NCBI RefSeq assembly: GCF_902167145.1
Contig: NC_050098.1
Span: forward strand, 35,210,501 to 35,274,500
Source: Zea mays
Taxonomy: Eukaryota > Streptophyta > Magnoliopsida > Poales > Poaceae
DNA length: 64,000 nucleotides
Direction of reading: 5' to 3'
Under the pieces are notes generated by a model. It was not told the origin of the DNA, ran no database searches, and saw nothing but the letters and a program-made list of their open reading frames with translations. Made by a program: the position numbers and the translations under genes. Below, piece after piece: positions 11,996-23,805 of the stretch; positions within the stretch are counted from its first letter, which is position 1, and every line of letters begins with the position of its first letter.

Positions 11996-13267
11996 GGCCC
12001 AGGCGAGACCCGTTCAACACTTCGCCCGGACCCGCCGCGAGATTCAAAACTCAAAGCGAGACACCCATTCCTTGAACGGCTCGCGCACGCACAACGGCTG
12101 CCCTGCGAACCACTCGTCCCGTCGCATTAACTCTGCGGCAGGGCAGGCGGCACCTTTGGCAGGCGAAGCAGGCGACGCTTCACCTCCGCCATGATGACCG
12201 CGTCAAAAAAGGTGCGCCACGTCATTCGATTTTGTATCCTTTTCCACTTCCTCTTTCTCTCTCTTGCCATAGGGACCGGGAAAGGGGATACTCCGAAAGG
12301 GATCCTTCTCCACGAAGGAAGCGGGCCCCGAGCCCCCCTACTGATCAGAGGTTCAAAGGCTAGCCCCTCAGAAGGGTTCAACAGCTGCCTCAGAGCACTC
12401 GGGCTCCGCGCCCACTACTGGTCAGAGGTTCGAAGGCTGGCCCCTCGGAAGGGTTCAACGGCCGCCTCAGGCCACTCGGGCTCCGCGCCCACTACTGATC
12501 AGGGGTTCGTAGGCTGGCCCCCGAAGGGTTCTGACAGCCGCCTCAGAGCACGTAGAGCGATGGATGACCCTGGGTACGTTCGATACATAACCAAGGCTCG
12601 GGCTACGCTCCCGAGGTACCCTAGGACATTTCCGAGACTGACGGGAACGATTTTGTAACGGAATCCCACCAGAGGGAGGCATCGAGCCCTCGGACCCCGT
12701 CAAAAGGGGACCGGGTCCGGCAAATCACCCGCAGGTACTTTTGGAGCGCGCCTCCGGGCCACTAGCCAACCCCTAACGAATGGGGCACGGGCGTCCACTC
12801 GGATTACCCGTTAGCAACTCACTGGAGAAACCATGTTCGGCGCCCTCCGAGGGTAACATGGCGCTTTCCCCCCTCCTCCTTGCGGAAAGGCGACAAAGGG
12901 GCGTATGTAAAAAAGCTGAGTCTATCCTTGACCGTCCTCTCGCTCTGTGCGGAGGCTCGGGGGCTGCTCTCGCAAACCCGGCTCCAGCCAAACCGTTGAC
13001 AGCGTCAACATACCAGCCCGAGAACTTGGGACTCGACTATGCACCCGGGCTACGGCCAGTTCGCATGAGGGAACAACCAGACCGGCCGAAGCATCACGAA
13101 ACGCACTAAGACCTCGAAGGAGTCAAATCACTCCTCCGAGGCCTCGGGGGCTACACCCGGCGGGTGCGCTCGCGCGCACCCACCGGAACGAAACACAACC
13201 GAGAAAGGCCGGTCCCCTTGCAAAAACGTGCGACAAAAGCCTCCAAGCGAGTATCAACACTCCCTTC
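11996..13267. other. Non-coding 3' tail of element A
   Basis: No supported gene. It holds the 5' flank of the antisense gene, a 77-bp tandem repeat (12342-12560) and GC-rich sequence leading to the PPT. Confidence 0.6.
12342..12560 (+). repeat. 77-bp tandem repeat in A tail (about 3 copies)
   Basis: Units beginning TGATCAGAGG, TGGTCAGAGG and TGATCAGGGG start at 12342, 12419 and 12496, exactly 77 bp apart. The third copy is degenerate at its end. Confidence 0.88.
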
Positions 13268-13283
13268 GAGGCTCGGGGGCTAC
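13268..13283 (+). other. Polypurine tract of element A
   Basis: GAGGCTCGGGGGCTAC sits directly before the 3' LTR start. It is the expected plus-strand DNA primer, although impure. Confidence 0.65.
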
Positions 13284-14819
13284 TGTCGGGGACCATAATT
13301 AGGGGTACCCCCAAGACTCCTAGTCTCAGCTGGTAACCCCCATCAGCATAAAGCTGCAAAGGCCTGATGGGTGCGATTAAGTCAAGGCTCAGTCCACTCA
13401 AGGGACATGATCTCGCCTCGCTCGAGCCCAGCCTCGGGCAAGGGCAGCCGACCCCGGAGGATTCACGCCTCGCCCGAGGGCCCCCTCAAGCAACGGACAC
13501 ACCTTCGGCTCGCCCGAGGCCCAGTCTTCACCAAGAAGCAACCTTGGCCAGATCGCCATGCCGACCGACCGTATCGCAGGAGCATTTAATGCAAGGATTG
13601 CCTGACACCTTATCCTGACGAGCGCTCCTCAGTCGACAGAGCCAAAGTGACCGCAGTCACTTCGCCGCTCCACTGACCGACCTGACAAGAAGACAGCGCC
13701 GCCTGTGTCGCTCCGACTGCTGTGCCACTCGACAGAGTGAGGCTGACAGCAGCCAAGTCCAGCCTCGGGTGCCATAGGAAGCTCCGCCTCGCCCGACCCT
13801 AGGGCTCGGGCTCAGTCTCGGCTCTGGAAGACGACGAACTCCGCCTCGCCCGACCCTAGGGCTCGGACTCAGCCTCGGCTCCGGAAGACGACGAACTCCG
13901 CCTCGCCCGACCCCAGGGCTCAGACTCAGCCTCGGCTCCGGAAGACGACGAACTCCGCCTCGCCCGACCCCAGGGCTCGGACTCAGCCTCGGCTCCGGAA
14001 GACGACGAACTCTGCCTCGCCCGACCCCAGGGCTCGGACTCAGCCTTGGCCTCAGACGACGGTCTCTGCCTCGCTCGACCCAGGGCTCGGACTCGACCTC
14101 GACCTCGGAAGACAGACTCGACCTCGACCTTGGAGGAGCCTCCGCCTCGCCCGACCCAGGGCTCGGACCGACCACGTCACAGGGGGGGCCATCATTACCC
14201 TACCCCTAGCTAGCTCAGGCTTCGGGGAACAAGACCTGCGTCCCATCTGGCCCACCCCGGTAAACAAATAATGATGGCGCCCCGCGTGCTCCATGACGAC
14301 GGCGGCTCTCAGCCCCTTACGGAAGCAAGGAGACGTCAGCAAGGACTCGACAACCCCGACAGCTGTCCTTCCGCAAGGCTCCAGCGCTCCTCCGACGGCC
14401 ACGACATCACATGAACAGGGTGCCAAAACCTCTCCGGCTGCCACGACGGCATGTACTTAGGGCGCTAGCTCCTCTCTGCGAGACACGTTAGCACACTGCT
14501 ACATCCCCCATTGTACACCTGGGCCCTCTCCTTACGCTTATAAAAGGAAGGTCCAGGGCTCTCGTACGAGAAGGTTGGCCGCGCGGGAGGACGGGCCGAC
14601 GCGCAAGTCCCTCGCTCTCTCCCACGCGGACGCTTGTAACCCCTTACTGCAAGCGCACCCGACCTGGGCGTAGGACAACACGAAGGCCGCAGGTTTCCCC
14701 TTTTGCCTGTCTCCTTTTCCCCCCTTCGTGCTCCGTCTCGCGCCGACCCATCTGGGCTGGGGCACGCGGCGACAATTTACTCGTCGGTCCAGGGACCCCC
14801 CGGGGTCGAAACGCCGACA
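13284..14819 (+). repeat. 3' LTR of element A
   Basis: Starts TGTCGGGG after the PPT and ends GCCGACA. It is 1536 bp against 1477 bp for the 5' LTR, because it has five instead of four 57-bp units (starts at 13782, 13839, 13896, 13953, 14010). TATAAAA is at 14539-14545. Confidence 0.95.
13782..14066 (+). repeat. 57-bp tandem repeat in A 3' LTR (5 copies)
   Basis: Same unit as in the 5' LTR, with one extra copy. Units are spaced exactly 57 bp. Confidence 0.9.
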
Positions 14820-14824
14820 AGGGG
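14820..14824. repeat. Candidate 5-bp TSD, right copy, of element A
   Basis: AGGGG follows the 3' LTR. Base 1 of the window, G, immediately precedes the 5' LTR and agrees with the last base. The homologous uninterrupted site in X (around 23676, TTCGGGGGATACTG) supports insertion at this point. Confidence 0.55.
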
Positions 14825-14950
14825 ATACTACTCTTGTAGAGCTGATATAAGAAAAAGAGAAATTACATGCTATGGCCCCATTAAAAACCTTTCTCCCCCT
14901 TTGGAAAGGAAAAGGGTTCCATAGGAAAGAATAAAAGAGATTACATCAGG

Positions 14951-17900
14951 TTACACATAATACCGCCGAAGCTCATCCACATTCTAAGATCTAGGAATGT
15001 CACTGCCATCCATATCCTTCAGCCTATAGGAACCGGGTCTTGACGAAGATACTACCAGGAAAGGCCCTTCCCATTTCAACTGTAGCTTGCCTACTGTGTC
15101 TGGGTTGGCAACTCTCCGAAGTACCAAGTGTCCTGGCTTAATATTTTTTAACTGAACCTTTTTGTCATGCCATTTTATTGTTTCGGCTTGATATTTATTG
15201 ATATTCTCCACAGCCTAGAGCCTGATCCCTTCTATAGCATCTTTTGCCACAGAATAATCAGCCTCGTCCTCTGCCGAAGCCACTGTCCTTATTGATCCCG
15301 CTTTAGCTTCTTCTGGGGTTATTGCTTCGTCACCAAACAATAATTTGAATGGTGTAAAACCTGTTGACCTTGATATTGTTGTGTTGTGGCTCCACACCAC
15401 TTTGATTAATTCGTCCGGCCACTTCCCCCTGGGCTGGTTGAAGATTAACTTCATTATTCCTGTCATTATAATGCCATTAGCTCTTTCGACAAGTCCATTT
15501 GACTCCAGATGCCGAACTGATGCAAAATGGATCTTCGTGCCAATTTGTTCACAAAACTCTCTGAAAGTTTTGGCATCAAACTGCGTTCCGTTGTCCACGG
15601 TAATGGCCTTCGGCACTCCGAAGCGACACACAATATTTTGCCAGAAAAACTTTTGAACAGTAACCGAAGTTATTGTGGCTAAATCCATTTGGAAAAATAT
15701 TCCACTGCCACTACAACATATTTTAAATTCCCTTGTGCTGGTGGAAGTGGGCCTAGCAAATCAAGGCCCCATCTTTGCAATGGCCAAGTGGGCTGTATTA
15801 ATTGAGTTAGAGACGAAGGTTGTTTTTGATCTCTTGCACATTTTTGACAACCTTCGCATTTTTGGACTAATTCTGCTGCATCTGAAGCTGCCTTTGGCCA
15901 ATAGAATCCTTGACGAAAAACTTTACCCAACAAAGGCCTGGATCCGATGTGAGATCCACACAGGCCTGCATGTATTTCTTTCATCAGCTCTATACCTTCA
16001 GTTCTGGATAGACATTTGAGTAATGGAGAACAGACTCCATGCTTGTATAACTCCCCTTCTATTATTACATATGGACGAGCTCTTGCCGCTATTCTCTTTT
16101 GATAAGCTTCGTCATCTGAAAGAAAATTGCCCTGGAGAAAAGACATGATCTCAGTTCTCCAATCTTCGCTATAAACAGTAGATATATTGAGCACTGCTCT
16201 TTCAAGAAGGTCAACCGAAGGTGCTTTTATTGTTTCAAAGAAAACTTCCGAAGGTAATGGCAGCCCCTGTGCTGCTGACTTGGCTAGTAGATCAGCGTGT
16301 TCATTTTCTCCTCGTGGAATATTCTTAACAGAAAACCCTTCGAAGGAGGCTTCAAGTCTTCGAACTGTATCCAAATATTTTTCAAGCTTCGGATCTGTTG
16401 CTTTGCAACTTTTGTCAACATGGCTAGAAATAACTTGAGAATCAGTTTTGAGGACCGCCCTTCTTATCCCCATTGCTTTCAACTTCCGAAGACCCAAAAG
16501 CAAAGCTTCGTATTTAGTAATATTATTTGTACAACTAAAATCAAGTTTCACTGCGTAGCATGTTCTGACTTTGGAAGGTGCAATTAAGACGGCATCTGCA
16601 CCTGCCCCGAAGGTTCCCCAAGAACCATCACAGAATACTGTCCAAGCTTGGCATCTTTACTTGCTTCTTCTTCCTGAGCCCCTGGCGTCCAGTCAGCAAT
16701 GAAGTCTGCTAACGCCTGTGACCGAATCGAAGATCTATGCACATAATCAATGTAGAACTCATTGAGTTCCGCACCCCACTTCCCAATCCTTCCAGTAGCT
16801 TCTCTATTTCTCATAATATCCTTCAAAGGCTGTGAAGAAGGAACAATTATATGGTATGCTTGAAAATAATGTCGAAGTTTCCTGGAAGCCATCAAAACAG
16901 CATACAACACCTTCTCCAATTCTGTATAGTTTTTCTTTGATAAACTAAGGACTTCGGAGACGAAGTATATTGGGGCTTGCTTTTTGGCTTGCCCTTCAAG
17001 CTTCTCTTGGACAAGTGCCGCACTTACCACTGAGTGCGAAGATGCCACATATAACAACAGAGGAGCCCCTGGCGCTGGTGGAGTTAATGTCGTTAGATCT
17101 ATCAAATACTGCTTCAGCTCGTCAATGGCTTTCTGCTGAACTGATCCCCATTGAAAAACTTCAGCTGACTTCAGCACTTCAAAAAATGGTAAATTTCTCT
17201 CTACTGATCTAGATATGAATCGATTCAGAGATGCAAGTCTTCCCGTCAGTCGTTGAGCCCCCTTCTTTGTGCTTGGTGGTTCTATCCGAAGAATAGCTTC
17301 AATTTTATTTGGATTAGCCTCAATCCCTTTTATTGAAACTAGGCAACCAAGGAATTTCCCCTTCTTCACTCCGAAGACACACTTTTCTGGATTCAGCTTC
17401 AGACCGGCTTGTCTAAAATTAGCGAAGGTCTCCTGCAGATCAGCAATGTGGTTTTCTTGCTTCGTGCGTTTTACTATGATATCATCAACATAAGTTAGCA
17501 CATTTCTGCCTATCTGAGAATGAAGAACCTTTGCTGTCATTCTGCTGAAGCTTCCTCCAGCATTCTTGAGCCCCTCAGGCATCCGAAGATAACAATATGT
17601 TCCACTGGGGGTTATGAAGCTAGTTTTTGGCTCATCCTATTTCTTCATCCAAATTTGATGATAGCCTGAATAACAATCTAGCAGACTCATAAGCTCTAAC
17701 GAAGCTGTTGCGTCAACTAGGGAATCTATACTTGGTAATGGAAACTCATCCTTCGGACAAGCCTTGTTGAGATCAGTAAAATCAATACACATCCTCCATT
17801 TGCCATTGGCCTTTTTACCATAACAGTGTTGGCTAGCCATTCTGGGTATTTCACTTCTCTGATGACTCCGGCGCTGAGGAGTCTTTTCACTTCATTCCGA

Positions 17901-18877
17901 GCACCTTCAGCCTTGTCATCAGACATCTTCCGAAGCCTCTGCTTTCTGGGTCTGAAGGATGGATCAACATTGAGGGAGTGTTCAATAACATCCCTGTTGA
18001 CTCCGCAGAGATCATTAGCTGACCATGCAAAGACATCTTTGTTGTTGAACATAAACCTTATCAGACTTTTCTCCTGTTCCTTAGACAATTGAGATCCCAA
18101 TAGCACCTTCTGCTCTACTATATCGTCACATAAGAGCATGGGCTTCGACTGATCGCCCGAAGCAGCTTTCTCCCTTCTGTACTTGTATTGCTCACAAGCT
18201 TCAGCTCCATCTAGGTTATGGATTGCTTTTGAATCTGTCCAGTTTCCTTCGGCCTTTCTGGCAGCTTCCTGACTTCCATGAATAGCAATAGGCCCTTGAT
18301 CCGAAGGTATCTTCATGCAAAGATATACTGGATGAAGAATTGCTTCAAAAGCATTGAGAGTACCACGACCAATGATTGCGTTGTAAGGGTACTCCATGTC
18401 AACAATATCAAACACAACTTGTTCAGTCCTTATGTTGTTGATAAATCCGAAGGTTACTAGCATCGTGATCTTGCCAAGTGCTACAATCTGCCTTCCTCCG
18501 AAGCCACAAAGGGGATGTGTGGCGTCATGGATTTTATCTTTGGGCTCTTGCATCTGTCTGAAGGCCTTAGCAAATATAATGTCCGCTGCACTGCCTATGT
18601 CAACCAAAACATTATGGACCAGAAATCCTTTGATAACACAAGAGATAACCATAGCATCATTGTGAGGGTAATCCTTGAGCTGAAGATCCTCTTGGGAGAA
18701 GGTAATCGGGATGTGAGACCATCTTGACTTGATGAAGGGTCCTTGCACCCCTACATGTTGTACCCTTCTTTGTGCCTCCTTCTTCTGCTTCTTGTTAGCC
18801 GGCTCTGAGCATGAACCGCCTGTTATCGGGAGTACAAGCTTCAGAGCCGAAGCAACTCTAGCTTTGAACGAAGCCAT
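14951..18877 (-). pseudogene. pol: pol of W: protease, RT, dual RNase H, integrase
   Basis: ATG at 18877 lies only 43 nt from the LTR. Protease (about 18590, LVDIGSAADIIF, where X and Y have D-T-G), RT (VDDIIVK, about 17490), RNase H (EYEALLLGL), integrase zinc finger (EIHAGLCGSHIG) and DDE blocks follow to YYV-stop at 14951. No gag precedes it. It is broken by a one-base loss in an A-run of RT (only five T on the plus strand at 17812-17816), TAG at 17637-17639, a frameshift near 16655, a short deletion near 15690 and stops near 15212 and 14984. Enzymes and order match X and Y, so the open segments are pol remnants and not separate genes. Confidence 0.88.
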
Positions 18878-18902
18878 CAACTCATAAAGTGGAAGTGAGT
18901 TC

Positions 18903-18920
18903 ACCGGAGGTGGGCGCCAA
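18903..18920 (-). other. Primer binding site of W
   Basis: The minus strand reads TTGGCGCCCACCTCCGG directly after the LTR end. The same sequence follows the 5' LTRs of X and Y. Confidence 0.75.
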
Positions 18921-19526
18921 TGTTGGGGACTTGTTCTCAAATGCTTCGAATTAAGAACAAGGCAACACAAAGATGTTAAGTATAAATGCCCTTCGTCCGC
19001 TGAAGCATTATCTCCCCAAGGATTTAATGAGCTTTGGACGAAGGTCATAAGTAAAGTATCACGAAGATTTCACCTTCGTGACCATATTTGTAAGACAACA
19101 AACAATGAAAAATGAAATATAAAGTATAAAATATATTCACATGTTTTATTATATGAATATACAAGTATTAAAACATAATATTTAGGCACAGTTATACCTT
19201 CACCTTGGTGGAAAGCAATAATTCAAGCGCGACGTGTCAATGATTACAGGATCCCGTGAACAGTGCCGAGATACTGTTCACCTATTTGTAGGCACAGGAT
19301 GCAACCTGCGCAAAATTACATTTATGTCCTTTACAATCGACTACAATAATGACACAAAACATCATGGGTCTTTAAGTCAATTCATATTTAAGTCGGTTCA
19401 ACCCTTCATCTTGAGATTTGTCTTTGTGCCGAAGCTTTATAGATAATAGCTTCGGCGCTTGCTTCTGAGAAGACCTTTCGAAGGTGTTCTTTTTAGGATC
19501 TTTGGCTACGAAGCATACCCCCAACA
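18921..19526 (-). repeat. LTR shared by W (5') and X (3')
   Basis: 606 bp. On the minus strand it starts TGTTGGGGGTATGCTTCG and ends CCCCAACA. It has a PPT on the X side and a PBS on the W side, so one LTR serves two internal regions with no TSD on either side. Its TATA region reads TACAAATA on the minus strand, where the other family LTRs have TATAAATA, so this promoter is probably weakened. Confidence 0.92.
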
Positions 19527-19541
19527 GTAGCCCCTTCGCGG
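19527..19541 (-). other. Polypurine tract of X
   Basis: The minus strand reads GCGAAGGGGCTAC immediately before the LTR start TGTTGGGG. The same arrangement occurs at 26794 in Y. Confidence 0.65.
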
Positions 19542-19803
19542 TGCTAGATCTTTTTTCGTAACGAGCTTGATCCGTGAAAAAGTCTTCTAGGCTTCGGGAC
19601 GCCGAAGATCCAAAAAACACCTTCCCCGAGCTCGTTGGCGAGAAAAGATTAAAATAATCGTCGCGCGCGCCCCATCTTGCACCAATTACGCGCGCGCCAG
19701 CGATTCACCTTCTCGGACCCTGTGGCCCACCGTTCAGTGAGTGCGGGTGACTGTTTGTTCGGTGCCGGAGACCTTGTCGATTCACCTTCCCACCTGCGGC
19801 ACT

Positions 19804-19810
19804 ATATAAA
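19804..19810 (+). promoter_or_regulatory. TATA box of X antisense gene
   Basis: CACTATATAAACAGACGG contains TATATAA about 200 bp before the ATG at 20006. The same block is conserved in Y at 27017-27023, so it is a shared promoter element and not chance. Confidence 0.72.
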
Positions 19811-20005
19811 CAGACGGGTAGGTGTGAAGTTACCACGACATTCATTGCTATTGCACTGTTTTGCTGCCAAATTTTTAGTCATAGCCGAAGCTTAATCATC
19901 GTGCTCAGAAGAAACTTCACTTGTGATTCTGCTTCGGCACAAGAGTAAGAGCTTTAGAAAAAACAGAAAAGTCAACACAAAAAATTTCAAGTAAGTCATA
20001 ATCAA

Positions 20006-22896
20006 ATGGCCAGAGTTCGCTCTACTGCTCGGGTTGATCGTGAGGGAGATGAGACTGAAGCTACTAAGACTGTTCCTATTTCGGAAGCAATGAAGCGCTC
20101 TGGGTTGGTAACACCGGAGGACATCCCTGCTGCCGAAGCAGAACAGGCTGCTGTTGAAGAAACTGATTCCGAAGATGATTACAGTAGTGCAGTGCCGAGC
20201 AAGCCTAGCCACCTGGACTTCGGAAAGTCCACCATCTTCGAAGCTGATTTTCCTAAGATGGTGAAGCTGGGCTATCTTAGTGAAGCAAATAAGGAATTGA
20301 TTCGTTTTGGTGGAGAAGAAACTATCCCGAAGCCGGGAAAAAATGAAGTGGTGGTTTTCAAAAGTCTTTTTAAAGCTGGTTTAAGATTCCCTCTGAACAA
20401 GATGATTGCTAATGTGTTGAAGAAATATGGGATCTACCTTCATCCGCTGACGCCTAATGCTATCGTTAGGCTGAGTGTTTATATCTAGGCCCTCCGAAGC
20501 CAGGGGGTGGAACCATTCTTCGAAGGTTTCTGCCGAGTACACGAACTGCACTACCAAACCAAGGCTAGGGGGGATGGTTTGCATGAAAATTTTGGCTGCT
20601 ACAACTTTGCTTACCGCAAAACCACAAAGTTCCCAGTGATTAGTTACCGAAGCAAATGGCCAGCAGGATGGAAATCTGAATGGTTTTATGTCAAAGTTGA
20701 CAAAGATGAAGATAAATTGGTCCTGAGTCCGTTAGAACTGACCTTCGGAGAAATAAGACCCCCGTGCAACATGGAACGGGGGAGCCCGAGCCAGATTGCC
20801 TTGGCTGAATTTCGAGTAATTGCAGAGCATATTGGCACTAGAGACTTGGTGCAGGAATTTTTGGCCTTCAGAGTATTTCTAACTTTGAAGGAGTGGGAAA
20901 TGCCGAAACTAGAGGGGGAAAAGAAGAAAGTGGAACTTATTCGGTTGTCTTACCACTACAAGTTCAAGAAACATTTCAAAGTACCCTGCCAAGAATGGCT
21001 GGATACAATCAAAGTAATGTGCAACGAAATTCTTGGAAATTATTCTAAAAAAGAAGATCAATTGATGACAGCAGCCTTCGGCACCCGTCCGAAATGAAGG
21101 CTAAACAGAGTGATGTATGCTATACGCTTTGAATATCCTGACTATGAGCGACTAGACAAGGGTGCCGAAGGGCAAAAAAGAAAAAGAGTGGCTAGTGCTT
21201 TGAATAAAGACGACAAAGATCAATCAAAGAAGAAGAAGCAAGAATCTGAGGCGAAAGCAGTTGCTTCGAAGAAAAGAAAGGCCTCGACCCCAAAGCAAAA
21301 ATCAATTGATGAGGAAGAGAAGACTTCTGCGACATCTTCTGCTACTGAAATAGAGGAAATCATAAAGGTAATGACTGAAACTTTGCCTGTCAAACTAAGT
21401 CCATTGGGGCTTCATCTGACGAAGCTTTTTCATAAGGAAAAGGAGCCCACAAAAACAAAGGCACCTAGGCCAAAGAGGCAAAGGATTATTACCGTGACAG
21501 AAGTGATTGAAGCAACACCACCAAGGGCTTCAGCTCCGAAGGTGCCGGCTATTGAAAGCACAACAACTACTGAAGCTGCACCTTCGGAGGCCACAGATGC
21601 CGAAGCTACTAGAGCCGAAGATATCAATTTGGAAAGTGTGGCTCTCGATATAGATAAAATTCTGCTAGACATGGCCGCAGAAGAAGCTGCTAGAGCCACC
21701 GCAGAGGCTTCGGCCCCAGAGGCCGAGAAAAAGAAAGAAATTGCCAAAGAAACACTGGAAGATGAAATTTTCAATTTTCAAAACTTGGTTGGTCAAGAAT
21801 TAACAAAAGCCGAAAAAGAAGAATTAAAAGAGTATGCCATTTCTTGCGGCTATCGGCCAGGGGCACTTCTCTTCGGAGGTGTTGATGATGAGAAGCTAGG
21901 CTACATCCGAGATCAGACCGGAGCAAAGGTTATCGGTACTCTATCAAAGAGTATCGGTTTCCTAAAGCTCGAAGCCGATATTAGCCGCTACCGACAACAG
22001 CACATCGTCGGTAGTTTGTTTTATTCCAATTTCAAGGTAAACAATCTCCCTCTAACTTTTTATTTTCATAAAAAATGTTTTCTAACGAAGGTTGTTCATG
22101 TACAAAGTATGCTATTGAGCAAAGCTTTGAGGATGCAACAGGATTTAGAAGACAAAAAGCACGAGGTTATAATTGAAAACTTAGAAAACAAAATAAAAGA
22201 TCAAACAACTGCTTTTGAGAAAAAAGAGTTCAAACTCCAAACAACTGAAGGTTTACTAGCGGAAGCCGAAGCTAAAATAACAGAACTGAATACGAAGCTT
22301 CTCGGTTTCGAACAAGAAAAGCTGAAGCTTAATGAAAAACTTGAGGCTGAAATCCAGAATGGTTTAGTTTTGAAAAAATCATTGATAGACCTTTAGAACA
22401 AATGTTTGAAATTCAGCAATCAATGTGTTCAACGACTGAAGAAGGTGTTTTATTCAGTCGGGGCCAGTAGTGAAAAATTTATTCCTTCGGCTGAAGATCT
22501 ACCAAGAGCCTTCGAACACATCGAAGGTGAGATTGATGACCTCGATGATGTTATCGCTGGACACGGCGACTTTTGTGCCCTGGTAGCTTCTCGGGGCGCC
22601 GCTGCTGCGTTCCTAAAATCTGGCTGTGAGCACGGAAAAATTATCAACAGACCCAATTTCAGCCTATCACCAGCAATTCTAGATGATATTCCTAACCTCG
22701 CCCGAAGCATTGCGAATAAATTTATAAAGGTAATATGGACAAAGGGTGGGCGAGAGAAAGCTGGTGACGAAGCCCGAAACCACCTTAAGCTGGTAACAAT
22801 ATTATACCTTATGATTACCTTTTCCTTTGAATTTTGAATTTAGCTTATAATACTTACATACAGGTTGACCAAGCCAAAGCTGAAGCTGCAGAATAA
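20006..22896 (+). pseudogene. Antisense gene of X (PF04195-like domain plus coiled coil)
   Basis: The frame opens at MARVRSTARV and carries LRFPLNKMIANVLKKYGIYL, SEWFYVKVDK and QEWLDTIKVMCNEILGNYSK, matching the PF04195-type region of grass Gypsy tails. A Lys/Glu-rich middle, an Ala/Glu-rich stretch and a long coiled coil (about 22110-22380) follow, then GHGDFCALVASRG and WTKGGREKAGDEA. By comparison with Y there are introns at 22037-22108 (acceptor CAG has become CAA here) and 22793-22863, giving a last short exon ending at TAA 22894-22896. In-frame stops at 20486 (TAG), 21095 (TGA) and 22394 (TAG) kill it. It lies opposite to pol and converges on it. Molecular function is unknown. Confidence 0.8.
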
Positions 22897-23805
22897 AAGG
22901 AAGAAGCTCCAGAGATGCTGTCGAAGCTCGAATAGTCTGTAAAAATAGCTCAAAAAACTCCTGTGATAACTTGTATAAAGTATGATGTAATTGAATTTCA
23001 CTTTGTAATATAATCTTACTTTTCTGTCCATGGATGAAATGCTTTGGTGTGGACGAAATTAATACTTTTGAGCCATAGCCGAAAAACACCTTCCCTTCTT
23101 TGCGTACACAGCGAAGCATAAAATTGCCTCTTTTTCTCTTTTTTCCGAAGCCTTCTCTTTCGAAGCCGAAGCAAGTTTGTATGTTATGATGATGATGATC
23201 CTATGTATGTCTAAGTGAATGTTTATTAATGCAAATGTATGATGTAATGTATCGTGCAAATGAATATTCGAAGACACATATGAGACCATAATAACAAATC
23301 TTTGCCGTTTATTTTCGGCTTCACCGCTTATTTTTCGGTGTATCAGCGCTGACTTTTCGCTGTAAGCCTCCCTTAGGAGCTTCTTCGCCTTTTATTTCGG
23401 CGGAATCAGCGTTGACTTTTCGCTGTAAGCCTCCCTCAGGAGCTTCTTCGCCTTTTATTTCGGCGGAATCAGCGTTGAGTTTTCGTTGTAAGCTCTGCAT
23501 TCCCTTAGGAACGACTTTTGAGCAGAAAACTTACGCCGCGCTCCCTTAGGAACGACATTTTGTAGCTTTGTCGTGCTCTGCATCCCCTTAGGGACGTCTT
23601 TCGAGCTTCTCCGTGTTTTTTCTTTTTCTCGTTGCACTCGATGGTGCATGCCCAGTTTTTACATTTACATCTTCGGGGGATACTGCTCTTGTAGAGCTGA
23701 TATAAGAAAAAGAGAAATTACATGCTATGGCCCCATTAAAAACCTTTCTTCCCCTTTGGAAAGGAAAAGGGTGCCATAGGAAAGAATAAAAGAGATTACA
23801 TCAGG
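22897..23805. other. Non-coding gap between convergent genes of X
   Basis: No gene. AT-rich sequence runs to about 23290, then the 63-bp repeats, then sequence leading to the pol stop. Confidence 0.6.
23342..23530 (+). repeat. 63-bp tandem repeats in X tail (about 3 copies)
   Basis: ATCAGCG(T/C)TGA starts units at 23342, 23405 and 23468, each 63 bp apart; the last unit diverges after about 25 bp. Each unit includes CTGTAAGCCTCCCT and AGGAGCTTCTTCGCC. Y carries the same repeat with a 64-bp period. Confidence 0.88.

Larger units (their letters stand above)
2..14819 (+). mobile_element. Element A: Ty3/Gypsy LTR retrotransposon, Tat lineage
   Basis: A full-length element is bounded by two LTRs that both start TGTCGGGGACC and end in CCGACA or TCGACA. 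The internal order is PBS, gag, protease, RT/RNase H, second RNase H, integrase, a 5 kb tail with an antisense gene, and PPT. The second RNase H and the antisense tail gene are traits of the Tat lineage (family knowledge). By eye the LTRs differ at about 36 sites in roughly 1.4 kb, mostly C/T transitions, so the insertion is not recent. All pol regions carry stops or frameshifts, so this copy is not autonomous. The right flank AGGGG (14820-14824) is a candidate 5-bp target-site duplication; only the last base of the left copy lies in the window. The flank continues into element W, so A is nested in W. The exact family name is not assigned. Confidence 0.93.
14820..19526 (-). mobile_element. Element W: partial Tat-type Gypsy element (gag-less), 5' LTR plus pol
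   Basis: On the minus strand it runs LTR (19526-18921), PBS, and pol to 14951. It is then cut by the insertion of A at 14820 and should continue left of the window. Its sequence is nearly the same as X (compare 14951-17345 with 23806-26200). It shares its 5' LTR with the 3' end of X, so W and X form a tandem array. The short CTTCG-rich LTR, dual RNase H and antisense gene of this family are reminiscent of maize Grande, but that name is only a guess. Confidence 0.88.
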
